Positions 24,508 through 35,285 of a DNA stretch of 64,000 nucleotides are shown in pieces (within the stretch, counting starts at the first letter, position 1; each line of letters begins with the position of its first letter). Source of the stretch: Tetragonia tetragonoides. Its lineage: Eukaryota; Streptophyta; Magnoliopsida; Caryophyllales; Aizoaceae. Both the position numbers and the translations under genes were made by a program. The stretch lies in contig CM076147.1 in assembly GCA_038025085.1 (NCBI GenBank), positions 44,786,766-44,850,765 on the forward strand, read 5' to 3'. The notes under the pieces are model-generated. The model saw nothing but the letters and a program-made list of their open reading frames with translations, was not told where the DNA came from and made no database searches.

Positions 24508-27500
24508 GGACTTCCCCTGATAGGCAGGGGAAAGTTGCTGGTGCTCAAGTTGTTGAAGGAAATGCTCGTAGGCCATCAACTTTGACACCAACTAAGCCAA
24601 GCAGATCAGATCCAGTTACCCCTAATAGATTACCTCCATCTGCGCGACATGTTACACCAAAGCAGGTTGTCAGTGATGTGACAGAGGAGAAGTCACTACA
24701 TGCTCTTCAAAAAGGGTCTACCAATGGTTTAGCTGAGAAGTTTGGTTCTAGTTTATCGTTGGTTGATGAGAAACAATTTCCCGTTGGTGCTTCTGTTCAG
24801 TTGAATGGGAGTAGGGGTTTGCTAGAACATGGTGCTGAGGATGAGAAGAAAACATCAGAGCAGGGAGCTGGCTCATCGTCAGCCAAAGTTAGCGATGGTG
24901 CTGGGAGTCTTCCAAAGACCAGTGGAAGTGCGAAGACTAGTGGCCGGGCTGAATTTATCGATAGTGGGAAAAGCAGTGTGTACAGACCCAGCACAAGCAG
25001 TGATGTGAGTGATGAAAGTACATGTAGCAGCTTAAGTAGCAGTGTCAACAAACCACACAAATCACAGGACCTGAGATGGGAAGCCATCCAGGCTGTCCGT
25101 GCACGAGATGGAGTCTTGGGTTTAAACCACTTCAGGCTTCTGAAGAGGTTGGGTTGTGGGGATATAGGAAGTGTGTACCTATCGGAGCTAACTGGCACAA
25201 AGTGTTACTTTGCAATGAAGGTTATGGACAAAGCATCTCTTGCAAGCCGCAAAAAACTGCTCAGGGCACAGACAGAAAGAGAAATCCTGCAATCTCTGGA
25301 CCATCCCTTCCTTCCATCTCTTTATAGTCATTTTGAGACAGAGAAGTTTTCATGCTTGGTAATGGAGTTCTGCCCAGGAGGTGACCTGCACACGCTTAGG
25401 CAGAGACAACCTGGAAAGTATTTCACTGAGCAAGCAGTAAAGTAAGATCTTATTCCATATTATTACACTGCTTATATCTTACAAATGTTCTCTATTTTTT
25501 TTATGTATCATGCAGTATACTTTTGGCATATTTTTACTGTAAGATATCTGTTCGTAATATGGCACAATCACTCTGGTTATAATCTCCACACATGATCTCT
25601 TATCTTTATGTAGATAATGTGCGCCGGATATTCATTTGCACTCTCACTTTATTGCTGAATAGGCAACATCAGGCGATTTGTAATTTTGTACTGCAACTAT
25701 TCGGATTGCTGCTCAATTTATATTCAAATTTATATCATGTGTCCAACTGGTTTGAATATCTATTCTCGTTACATCTGTGTATTCTTACTATATTGTAAAG
25801 TATGCTTATGCCGTTGTTTGACTTTTTATTCTCTAAACACCATTCTTCCTCTTGAAACTTCATATATGTGTACCTTAATGAATGCTGTTAAACAACTAAA
25901 AGATGTTTACCTAGGATATCAAAAAAATTAAAAATATGATGTTTACCCTTAGGTAATCAAAATATATTGTAGTCAGCACATGCAAATAATTTGCACATGG
26001 GACTTCCAACTTTCAGATGATCCTGCTTTATATCTCGTGCCAGTAGGAAACAGCATATAGCTATGCGGGGCCTGTGACTTCAATGATGATATTATTACAG
26101 TTTGCTGCTTTTACAATCTAGGCTTGGTAGTACTTCAATTTCCATAGAACTTGGCAGTTTTGCAGGAGTTGATACTTTCCTCTCTTGGTAATATTTTAGC
26201 CAAGGAGCTGCTAATTTAATCTATGTTCCGGAGTATGAACATAGATTGTCAGGGTCGATTGGAGACCTCTCTATTAGGCATCTTGGTAAGTCTGTGTACA
26301 TCTTAACCTCCCTAGACCCTGCGCTCGGCGGGATACTTACTTGGTCCGTTGTTGTAGGTTTTTAGTGTTTTTAGTTTTCAAGTTGAGGAGGGATTAGTGA
26401 TAAGACTGAAGGTGAATAATGGCTAAAACTTGAGGGGTGTTTATTACTCTGGGATTATACTATAGTCATACAGAATATTATGTCCTTGTGGAAAAGAGTC
26501 AGATACTCACTAAGTTTACTTCTCAAGTTCTCATGGGCATACATCCCAATGCTATACTGCTATTGCAATTATGTTGGAGTCCATGATATGCCAGCAAACC
26601 TATGGTGTTTGTGCAGCAACTACTAGATCTGCTTGGTCAGTGTCATTCAATGTTAGTGTAGTTTAGAGATTAGTGAATGATACATGAAGCATTTGTCTTT
26701 TGACTGCGGTATGCTTTTTTTGCGTCTGATTGTGGCACTGTGCAAGAGTTTTAGGAACTGATTATGCTGATAGAAGGCAATTTTCTTTCGCCACCTGTTT
26801 TTGACTTACATGTGGTCATAGCCTCATAGGGATTCTGCAAATTGGCCTGATGGATATTATACATAGTTACTTTTTCATTATCACTTTGCATAGCATGGCA
26901 GTAGAAGCTAAGAGTATACTATGCATTGCACGCCAATTTGCCAGGATTCCAGTGTTATTACTTATTGGCGTAACTCGGATCATGTTGGGTTTTTCGCTGT
27001 TCGTATTCTTGTTTGAATATACCTGTAAATGCATTATGTTACCACTGAGCAAAATTGAAGGACTAAGCAATTTCAGGCTACCCATAAGACATTATTAGTA
27101 CATGTGTCAAGACACTAAATATTGAGAATGATGTATGCTATACAAGAGAGTATTTAATGGTTCTTAACATCAAAATTCAAGTTCTTTGATGAACTTCTAA
27201 TGAATTGTTTGTTATACTTTTGGGTCTGACCCGATATTAAATGATTTGCAGGTTTTACGTAGCAGAAGTCCTCCTTGCCATGGAATACCTTCATATGCTT
27301 GGGATTATTTATCGTGACCTAAAACCAGAGAACGTTCTTGTGAGAGAAGATGGTCATATAATGCTTTCCGACTTTGACCTGTCACTCCGTTGTGCTGTCA
27401 GCCCTACATTAGTTAAGTCTGCAGCTTTCGAGACTGAAGGCATAAAGAAGAACTCTGGCTATTGTGTTCAACCTGCCTGCATCGAGCCCTCTTGTATTCA

Positions 27501-28131
27501 GCCATCTTGTGTGGCTCCCACCACATGTTTTTCTCCACGCTTTTTTTCTAGTAAATCCAAGAAAGAGCGCAAAACGAAATTGAAAAATGAAGTAGGTAAC
27601 CAAGTTAGCCCACTGCCTGAGCTTATTGCAGAGCCAACAAATGCCCGATCCATGTCATTTGTTGGGACACATGAATACTTGGCGCCCGAAATCATCAAGG
27701 GTGAGGGACATGGTAGTGCTGTTGATTGGTGGACTTTTGGGATATTCCTGTATGAGCTCTTGTTTGGCAAGACTCCGTTCAAGGGTTCAGGCAACCGAGC
27801 AACCCTCTTCAACGTGGTGGGGCAGCCTTTGCGGTTCCCAGAGTCACCCGCTGTCAGTTTTCAGGCAAGGGATTTGATTAGGGGCTTGCTGGTAAAGGAG
27901 CCTCAGCATAGGTTAGCGTACAAGCGAGGAGCAACTGAGATTAAACAACATCCTTTCTTTGAGGGTGTAAATTGGGCTTTGATTCGGTGTGCAAGCCCTC
28001 CGGAGGTTCCAAGACCGGTGGAGTTTGAGCGAATTCCTGTTCCGCCTGCATCATCAAGCGAGAAGGTTGCTGTGGCGAGTATGCCGGACCAGAAAGGGTC
28101 TGATAATTATTTGGAATTTGATTTCTTTTGA
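24480..28131 (+). CDS. D6PK: D6PK-type AGC-VIII serine/threonine protein kinase
   Basis: Plant AGC kinase; by family it works at the plasma membrane and phosphorylates PIN auxin exporters. Two exons, 24480-25441 and 27252-28131, encode 613 residues (611 if the second ATG at 24486 is used). An upstream in-frame stop at 24420 limits the start. The N-terminal third is Ser/Pro/Thr-rich and disordered. The kinase domain shows [12 protein letters not shown] (about 224-235), the ATP lysine in FAMKVMDK (about 247), YRDLKPEN with its Asp near 343, and SDFDLSL, the DFD motif that marks plant AGC-VIII kinases. The inserted segment has [15 protein letters not shown] and a basic KSKKERKTK stretch, probably for membrane binding. 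Activation loop is [12 protein letters not shown]; the C-terminus FDFF suits PDK1 docking. Could be a PVPK-1-like paralogue rather than D6PK itself. Confidence 0.9.
26230..26365 (+). mobile_element. Au-like SINE 3' part in the kinase intron
   Basis: The stretch GGTAAGTCTGTGTACATCTT, followed by CCTCCCTAGACCCTG...GGGATACTTACTTGG and a GTTGTTG end, closely resembles the 3' portion of the plant Au SINE as I recall it. The tRNA-related 5' part is decayed. It lies in the only intron of the kinase coding region. Confidence 0.55.
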
Positions 28132-29347
28132 TTATTTTTCATAGCATTTTGCTGTTTGTCCTTGAAATTGGGAGAAGATGTAGAGTTCTCAAAAACACTA
28201 CAGAGATGATGTCGATGATGATGATGAACTCCAGGGCTTTCTTTCATGTGGGTTATAGTATTGATCATATGTTTGTTTTACGTTGGCATTAGACAACGTA
28301 ATTAGAGAAATTAGAGTGGCAGAATTTGCATGTTCGTTCCATACAGATGTGGAGTTCCATTATTCCAGTCATTTCTGATGAAACTGTAATGAATTATCAA
28401 CGTGATGTTCTCTCCAATTCCTGCAGTAATTTGAGTTTATGACCGCATGTTATAATTCTGGACACTGATGTCATTCTTCCCGGTTTTGCAGCAAGAAATT
28501 CCTCTGCTGTGGGTTTGGGCATGTATAGTTGATGAGGTTCTCAGATTGGTTGGGTGAAATCTGCAGATGCCGTGCTTAAGGTTCATGCATGATCCGAGTG
28601 TTATGTTGGTAACATGATTTTTGGGTTTGGCAAAGAGGTTTTTTTTCATTGCGCGTGGCCAAAAAGTACCTCCTAATGCATGATCTCGAGTATTCATAAA
28701 CCTCTTAGGTTGTTGGTAACGTGATTTGGATACACATATTTGGGGTTGAAATGAGCAACTCCCCCTCTCCTACTAGTCTACTACTAAAATTTTGCAAGGA
28801 TGTGAATTGTTGTTGACCTTCTAAGATAACAATAGCCAATATTTTCTAATTAGAGTACGAGTATTGTTTTTCATTGAATTGAATTAAGATTAGGATATTA
28901 CGTTAAATTGAACTAATTATTCTGTAGGTTAACACACATTTACGTCCTTGCGCAATTGTACTTCCCTTCTAAAAAAAAATAACAATATTATTGTGCAATT
29001 GCGATTAATATATGCTAATAAGTGCGAACCAAAATTAATTTAATGTTTTCTAGTGAATATTGTTTCATGTTGTCGGTGGAATTGAAAATACAAGCGTTGG
29101 AAAATGAACAGTTCAACAAAAAGTTTAGGTTTTTTATTTTTATTTTTAACAGAAACCGTTAAACATACAATTAATTCCACTTTTTTTTTTTTTGCTCATT
29201 AACAATTAATTCCACTTACATTGTGATTGGATCGGAGTCCAAAAGGACGGGAATAGTTTAGCTACTTGTACGGTTCTACCAGTGCCAACTGTCAGGCAAC
29301 GCAGTGACATTTCATACTGCAAAAAGTATTTTCAAAAAATAAAAAAA
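28132..29347. other. Kinase 3' UTR and intergenic DNA
   Basis: The early part is presumably kinase 3' UTR. Beyond about 28700 it is AT-rich with no gene or element recognised. Confidence 0.5.
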
Positions 29348-29372
29348 TGCGGTGAGCGTGGATCGAACACGC

Positions 29373-29404
<32 letters not shown>

Positions 29405-29420
29405 GCTGAGCTATCCCCGC
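29348..29420 (-). tRNA. tRNA-Phe (GAA)
   Basis: Read on the minus strand, a 73-nt gene folds as a complete cloverleaf. The acceptor stem GCGGGGA pairs with TCACCGC plus A discriminator; D arm is GCTCAGCTGGGAGAGC; anticodon arm is TCAGACTGAAGATCTGA with GAA at positions 34-36; T arm GCGTGTTCGATCCACGC. Box A (TAGCTCAGCTGGG) and box B (GGTTCGATCC-like, here TGTTCGATCC) are intact and there is no intron. A run of Ts follows on the minus strand (29341-29347), which serves as a pol III terminator. It matches the nuclear plant tRNA-Phe as I recall it. Confidence 0.97.
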
Positions 29421-30099
29421 CACGATGTACAAAATGAGGATCGTAATTATTTATTGTAAGTGTCAATTTTACATTTGTGTTAGCTTTTCTTTTTTTTTTG
29501 TTTTGAGGGGAGATTTGTGTTAGTTTGATTTCCCAAGACCCCAAGTAGCAAAAGTTATAAATACTATAATTGATACATTTTTTTTTTTAATCTTCCTAAA
29601 ACTAATTATTCAACTACTTGAGGATCGGATCGGATATTAATCACAAAAGAGTAGAGTAGTTTATAAAATGGGAATGACCAAGGTAACACGACAATCAAAG
29701 TGGAGAATCGTTAATTAGTGGTCCTTAATTAAATTAGGCTTAGGTGCGTGATGTGTTCTCGATCATTATCTAATTACGTAGATCGAGTACTGAGTTGTTT
29801 TATCTAAGCATCATCCATTCTTATCATATATGATATATGCTCTTCGATCGATCAGTTTACATACGTTGTTAATTAGTGAGTAGGTCTTTAATTTTTTAAT
29901 CTTAATTAGTAAACTACTACCTACAGTACTAAATAACAGTATATTGTTTTTAATTAGGTCAAATGACCGGTCAATAATATAGTCCGCCATCCTATTGTTT
30001 AAGTACTGATATAGCTGCTACATCGTCACACATATTCTACATTTATTTTAACTCTGGCTAGCTAACATGGCTTAGTTAGGCCTATTATCTAAACTAATA
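29421..30099. other. Intergenic AT-rich DNA
   Basis: No reading frame or element recognised. Confidence 0.5.
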
Positions 30100-30356
30100 C
30101 TCCATCCATTTTTTTAAAGATGTTTACATTTTTTTTTTACGGTCTCCAATGCACTAGTTTGACCGAAGATAATTGTAATTTTATTTATATAAAATTATAA
30201 AATTATAATTCTTCAAAATTATTCTTTAAAATGAATCTAACAATATCATTTTTACATTATAAGTCTTTGTATTTTTTCACTAATTCATGGTCAAAGTTGT
30301 GAACTTTGACCTTGAAAAATGAAGGGTAAACATCTTGATTGGTGAAACGGATTAAG
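30100..30356. mobile_element. Stowaway-like (Tc1/mariner) MITE
   Basis: The left end CTCCATCCATTTTTTTAAAG pairs with the right end (reverse complement CTTAATCCGTTTCACCAATC), and both continue into GATGTTTAC. TA flanks both sides (30098-30099, 30357-30358). A CTCCxTCCGT-like start and a TA target are typical of Stowaway. Confidence 0.75.
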
Positions 30357-30525
30357 TAATAATGGAACTCCATTCAATACACGGTAATGTATGGTTTGTG
30401 TACGTGTATTACCCAAGCCTCAAGCATAACTTCAATAACCACCGAGTTTATTTTATTTCATTTTCTTTAAAATAAATATTTTATATTATCTAAAAACAAA
30501 TTTGCTTTATTGTGTTTGTGAGATT

Positions 30526-30717
30526 ATTTTTTTTTGGTGAAATGGAGGGCTAGAGCCCTAGGAAAACAATTTTATTCAGGTAATTGGAATACTACGAGGC
30601 TTAGAGCAGTCTACATTATCCGCAAAAAGAAACTCACTAAGACCCACAGGCGGGCTTTCAAATACAGTAAAGGAACTATTACTAGTAAAGCTAAAATTTG
30701 CCAACCAATCTACAACT
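30526..30717 (-). mobile_element. 5'-truncated LINE-like retroposon tail
   Basis: Direct repeats TGTTTGTGAGATT (30513-30525 and 30718-30730) flank a 192-bp insert that begins with a T-run, i.e. a minus-strand element with a poly(A) tail. Its 3' end contains AATAAAATTGTTTTCCTA, which resembles plant LINE 3' ends. No tRNA-like boxes are visible, so LINE is preferred to SINE. Confidence 0.65.
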
Positions 30718-30730
30718 TGTTTGTGAGATT

Positions 30731-31812
30731 GATAGGTGTGTTTTTTTACTATTGAAGTGAAGTGAACAGAACAGAATTAAATAGTACTCCTAGTAATAGG
30801 TGAGAAAATAATCACTAAACTGAACCAATTATAAATAAGTGAATTAGAACACATGACCCTTGATTAGATTTCTATATGAATGATTCTCGTCTCCCAGATT
30901 GTTTTGAATTTTTGATTGCACGACGCATATAGCCATATATAGTTGATAAACAGGAGCAAATTAAATTATTGGCGGCACTTATTTATTCTTATGATCGATC
31001 GTTTGTGCTATATATGGGCATCATTGATTCTATTATGTAAAACAGGTGAAACAGGTGAAAATTGAGTTGAATGTCTAACTTGTAAAAGAGTGTCATTAAA
31101 AGATCACATCAAAAAATAAAGATGGATGGATCTTTGTATTGTGCTTTTGATGCAAAAGGGTTTTCCAAGACCATCAAATGATCGAGAATTTGGTGACTAG
31201 GCCTGACCCTACAAGAAGGACATCTGGATGTGGCCCTTTGAGAGAGTGATGGAGCAGATTGCAAGCCATGATCGACCTCACTTATATTAGTTTTCAGGTT
31301 CAAATCTCCACTTTTTCTGTGTATTTAAATTTGTTGAACTGATCTCTATGCTTTCATTGATCAAAACAAAAATTTATGTTTTGAAAATGTTTAAATTATT
31401 TACTTGTTTTTTTTAAGTACAATCGGTAGTTAATTAGTAATTATTTTGGAGTTAATTTTTTTGATAGAGTCAGATTTATTTTTTTATATTTCATTTCAAT
31501 TGTAGATGCTGTATGACAATTTTATAGAATGTGTTTTTTTCTCCTCTGAATAAAAGAAAATGAAGTTAAATCAATTGTCAAGTTAACATACATTAGATAT
31601 GATATGATGTGCCTAAAAGCTGTCCCTAACAATGGAAAAATAACCACCATAAGACTACTACTTTTGAATTATTTTGGAGCATCTTTTTTGACAATTGGTG
31701 CTTGTTTTTTTTTTTTTTAGGCGATTGTGTGATTCTAATACGTGAGAACTTGGTTGACATGCACTTTAAAGTTGAAAACTAAAAGAAGGGTCCAAAAAGA
31801 GGACAAGATTGC
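30731..31812. other. Intergenic AT-rich DNA
   Basis: A 64-codon minus-strand frame at 31109-31303 has a CPSCRVRP stretch but no recognised domain and no exon neighbours. Nothing else stands out. Confidence 0.45.
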
Positions 31813-31825
31813 CTAAGAGTATAAT

Positions 31826-32024
31826 GTTTTTTTTTTCAACTAAGAGTATCCAATGTCATCGGTCATAGTGATTATATTTCCGCGCTAACTCGTAAGCATC
31901 ATCTCAAAAGGTGAGACAATTGAACAAGGGATTTAAAACTGTTTCATGTCCAATACGAGATTCAAACCCTTAACCTTAGTTAAATATGGATAAGTCCCTA
32001 TTACTCAAACATATCACCTTAGTT
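31826..32024 (-). mobile_element. tRNA-derived SINE, minus strand (family of 10587 and 22050)
   Basis: On the minus strand: A-box-like ATGTTTGAGTAATA and B-box GGTTTGAATCTCG, then the same downstream segment (AACAGTTTTAAATCCC) as in the other copies. A T-run at the left end is its poly(A) tail. Direct repeats CTAAGAGTATAAT flank it (31813-31825, 32025-32037). Confidence 0.8.
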
Positions 32025-32037
32025 CTAAGAGTATAAT

Positions 32038-32498
32038 ATGTTAGCTAGTGTTGGCTTTATAAGTAAGTGATTCAAGAAGTTCCTTTTTACCAAGCATGAG
32101 GGTTCATTTTCTTGTTTGATTAAAGAAAGAATATATAGGTTCTACTTGTTGGCCATTGCTCGCTTTGGTAAATAGTGGATATCCTCCAAACAACTAATAA
32201 TGTCAATAAAACGTTGCGAATAATATGGTATATGTGCCATGAGCCTAATTTTGCACTATCCTTTTCCATGTTTGCATTCATAATTTATTTGTATATTCTC
32301 TCCTAATCACAATCAGTAATCAGTTGCTAGCTAATTAAGACCCGTCTCAATTTGATGTTCTTTTTTGTGTGACTAGTTTCTTATCGATCTGCATTAATTA
32401 ATTAATTGATTGAAGTGTTTATGAGAAAGGAATACATCAACGACCTCAAATGGCACTGCTTGGTTGATTGAGATGATATCATGACACTAACAACTTTA
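32038..32498. other. Intergenic AT-rich DNA
   Basis: No gene or element recognised. Confidence 0.45.
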
Positions 32499-32516
32499 TA
32501 TATTTATGAGTTAATT

Positions 32517-32796
32517 TTTGCTCATCAAGGTGCAAGTGAATGGCGATTGAGGCACCCCCGCTACGTCATGTGTCATACTTTCGTGTTTAATAGCAGCGAA
32601 CGTATCAAACTAGCTTAACAACCAGCGCAAGCACTAACCCCGTCAACGTAGCACCAACAAAGGGCTAGTATAATTCCTAAAAGCCAGCAGACATAAGACA
32701 TGAGAGGAATGGGGATTCGAACCCATGACCTTACCTTACCAAACCACTTGAGACTTGGGAGTAAGTTTGGAACCACTAAACCACCACCTTTATTGG
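32517..32796 (-). mobile_element. tRNA-derived SINE with 18-bp target-site duplication
   Basis: On the minus strand: A-box-like GGTGGTTTAGTGGTT and B-box GGGTTCGAATCCCC. Perfect direct repeats TATATTTATGAGTTAATT flank it (32499-32516, 32797-32814). At 280 bp it is longer than the other SINEs here and its 3' part differs from theirs, so it looks like a separate family. Confidence 0.78.
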
Positions 32797-33115
32797 TATA
32801 TTTATGAGTTAATTACCAATCAGTTCACATGCACGGGAGCATTCAATAATGGTGCAAATTTGGAGCTATATATACGTACATGCCAATAGTATAGAAACAG
32901 CCAACATGTGAAATTAAAAAGATTAATATCTCAGCGCACAACTCATCCCTCAAGGATATAGGTGACATGCAGAGTTGAACCCCGGACGCTGGTTCGATCG
33001 ACAACTTGGACCACCAACCAACTACAAAGTTCAAACTCCAAGCCCAGCAGCTTGAATAATATAATTATAAAGGTAAATTGACAAAATTTTTAGTAATAGA
33101 AAACTATGCAGCTTG

Positions 33116-33746
33116 TAGGGCTGTTCACTTCTTGGTCCGGACCGTGGATCGGACCGAGACCGACCGATTTTGGTCGGGACCAACCCAACTAGAAGAAATT
33201 TCGGTCTGGTCCATGATCCAAGAATTTTCAACATTTCGGTCATTGGTCTGGTCCTGGATCGACCAGACTAGACAGTAGACCGGACCGTAGACCGATAAAT
33301 AATACTTATTTTCTTAAAAAAAATATTTATATATAACAAGAAAGAATATTCTAAGTTAATTATGCTCGACATTATAAATATTCAATGTTTACACAAGTAT
33401 GTTAGTCTGTTAGACATCATAAATATTCATGTAATTTGATATGCTTATGTCATTTTAAAATCCACTTTATCCTTTAAGAAAAATTGTAAATTATATCAAA
33501 AAATAATTATTATTTTTGTGAAGCAAGTTTCTTCCTAAAAAGAAATATAAGAATAATTAATTAAGAAAAGAAAGAAGAATAGTGGATTGGTCTATTGGTC
33601 CAGTTCATACTATTTGTCGGTCCTGACTGAATCGGATCGATGCCTCTTTAGTCTGATCCATGGTCCATACTTTTTATGATTTTCGATCCATTGGTCTAGC
33701 ATGCATGGTCTGGTCCTGGATCGGACCGAACCAACAAGCACCCCTA
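33116..33746. mobile_element. Non-autonomous hAT-like element
   Basis: The ends form inverted repeats: TAGGGCTGTTCACTTCTTGG at the left and TAGGGGTGCTTGTTGGTTCG as reverse complement of the right. Near-identical 8-bp flanks GCAGCTTG (33108-33115) and ACAGCTTG (33747-33754) fit a hAT duplication. The subterminal regions are rich in GGTCC/GGACC-type words. No transposase frame. Confidence 0.72.
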
Positions 33747-33754
33747 ACAGCTTG

Positions 33755-34395
33755 AGTTACTAAACACCCCAAAAGAGTGCATGTTTTTCTACATATGTGT
33801 TACGACACATCTTTCCGATTGGAAAGGGGGGAATTACCGGGGAAACATGATTGTGACATATCTTCCGGTTGGAGAAGAAAATAGCTTCACAAGTTTGGAA
33901 TGAGACCTGAGGTCAACTCATTAATGGGTAACTACTTAGAGATAACGATGTCACTTATTATGAACAATGATCATTGTTTTTATAAAAAGTAAATGATTCC
34001 GTCTTATTGTAAGTCAGCGTAACATGGTCATATACAAGTTTTTGTGATCAAGATAATCTCATACAAAGTGTATGAATCTTTCATAATTTAATGTTGATGA
34101 TCTTTAACAATGTTCTTGTGCAAGCTCATATATTAAGGTTAAAAATGGAAATTCATATTAAAAAAAAAGGAGGTTAATGATGAAAACAGTAAGATATTAA
34201 CACCGTCCAATCAAAAACTTGGTTAAAGAAGGTTAAAGGTTTGGTTAAAGATTGGGTCCTTCTACCAACTCGAATGCATGTGCCCATATTTGGTACCAAA
34301 CCTCAACAGGTAACCGAGAGACAATTTGTACATGGGCCCACTGTCACCTAAAGGCTCAACATGTATTGTGTGGACTTAGTCCACTGTAGACCAAG
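33755..34395. other. Intergenic DNA
   Basis: Holds a short degenerate direct repeat near 33806 and 33856 (ACATCTTTCCGATTGGA and ACATATCTTCCGGTTGGA). No gene. Confidence 0.45.
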
Positions 34396-35285
34396 TAATT
34401 TTGAGGGGTGACTCCAGGTAAACTAGGGGGTGACTTCAGATAAATTAGGGGGTAGCTCTAGATGGAGTAATTTTGAGGAGTGACTCCAAATGAAGTAATT
34501 TTGAGGGGTGGCTCTAGGTGAAGTAAGGGGTGACTCCAGGTAAAGTAGGGAGTAGCTCAATGTGAAGTAGAGGTGATGCCAAGTATAAATTTGAGGGATG
34601 ACTCTAGGTGAGGTAGGGGTGACTCCAATTTTAGAGGGGGGTGGCTGTTAGAGCTGGCAAAACCCGACCCGACCCGAACTGCCCGATATCAGATCCGTCC
34701 GACACCCGAAAATATATCAATTATCATTATCCGAAAGATCGAAACCGACCCGACCCGACCTGGTCCAATCCAACACCCGACAACACCCGTTCTCCGAATT
34801 GACCCGAAACCGATAACACCCGATCCGAAGTTACCCGAAACCGAAATAAATCGGAACCGACTCTACCCAAAATCCGAGTATACCCGATTTATAATAACAT
34901 AATACTCCAAATGATTAAAAAAACCCGAAATAAACATACATGTAATCCTTGTTATTGAAAATTTCCACATAAATTTGATTTTTTAATATTATTTTCGACT
35001 TTATATGCTCTAAAACATGAATTAAACTTGACTTGAGATGACACGAAAACTGAACTAACCCAAATCCGACTTAACCGAAATCCAAATTAACCCGACCCGA
35101 GTTGACCCGTAACCCGACATCAGCATAAACCCGAATCAATCCGACTCGACCCAACCCGACCCAATCACTCTTTTGACCAGACATAACCCGAACCCGTAAT
35201 GACTCGAAACCGAAAGGACCCGATCCAAACCCGACCCAATCAACCCAATTGCCACCCAAGTGAAGTAGGGAGTGAGTTCAAGTAT
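34396..35285. repeat. Minisatellite split by a hAT-like insertion
   Basis: About ten degenerate units built on GAGGGGTGACTCCAGGTGAAGTA (roughly 21-26 bp each) run from 34396 to 34648 and a last piece resumes at about 35258-35285 (AAGTGAAGTAGGGAGTGAG). The break is filled by the element at 34649-35257. Confidence 0.75.
34649..35257. mobile_element. Non-autonomous hAT-like element inside the minisatellite
   Basis: It starts TAGAGCTGGCAAAACCCGAC and ends CAACCCAATTGCCACCCA, so the termini are an imperfect inverted pair (TTGCCA against TGGCAA). The interior is rich in ACCCGACCCG words. Its start is the same as that of the element at 50277. The 8-bp flanks do not match well, so its right boundary is approximate. 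Confidence 0.6.

Noticed and set aside
24797..25198. 133-codon minus-strand frame
   Set aside because: Antisense shadow of the kinase's Ser-rich N-terminal exon.
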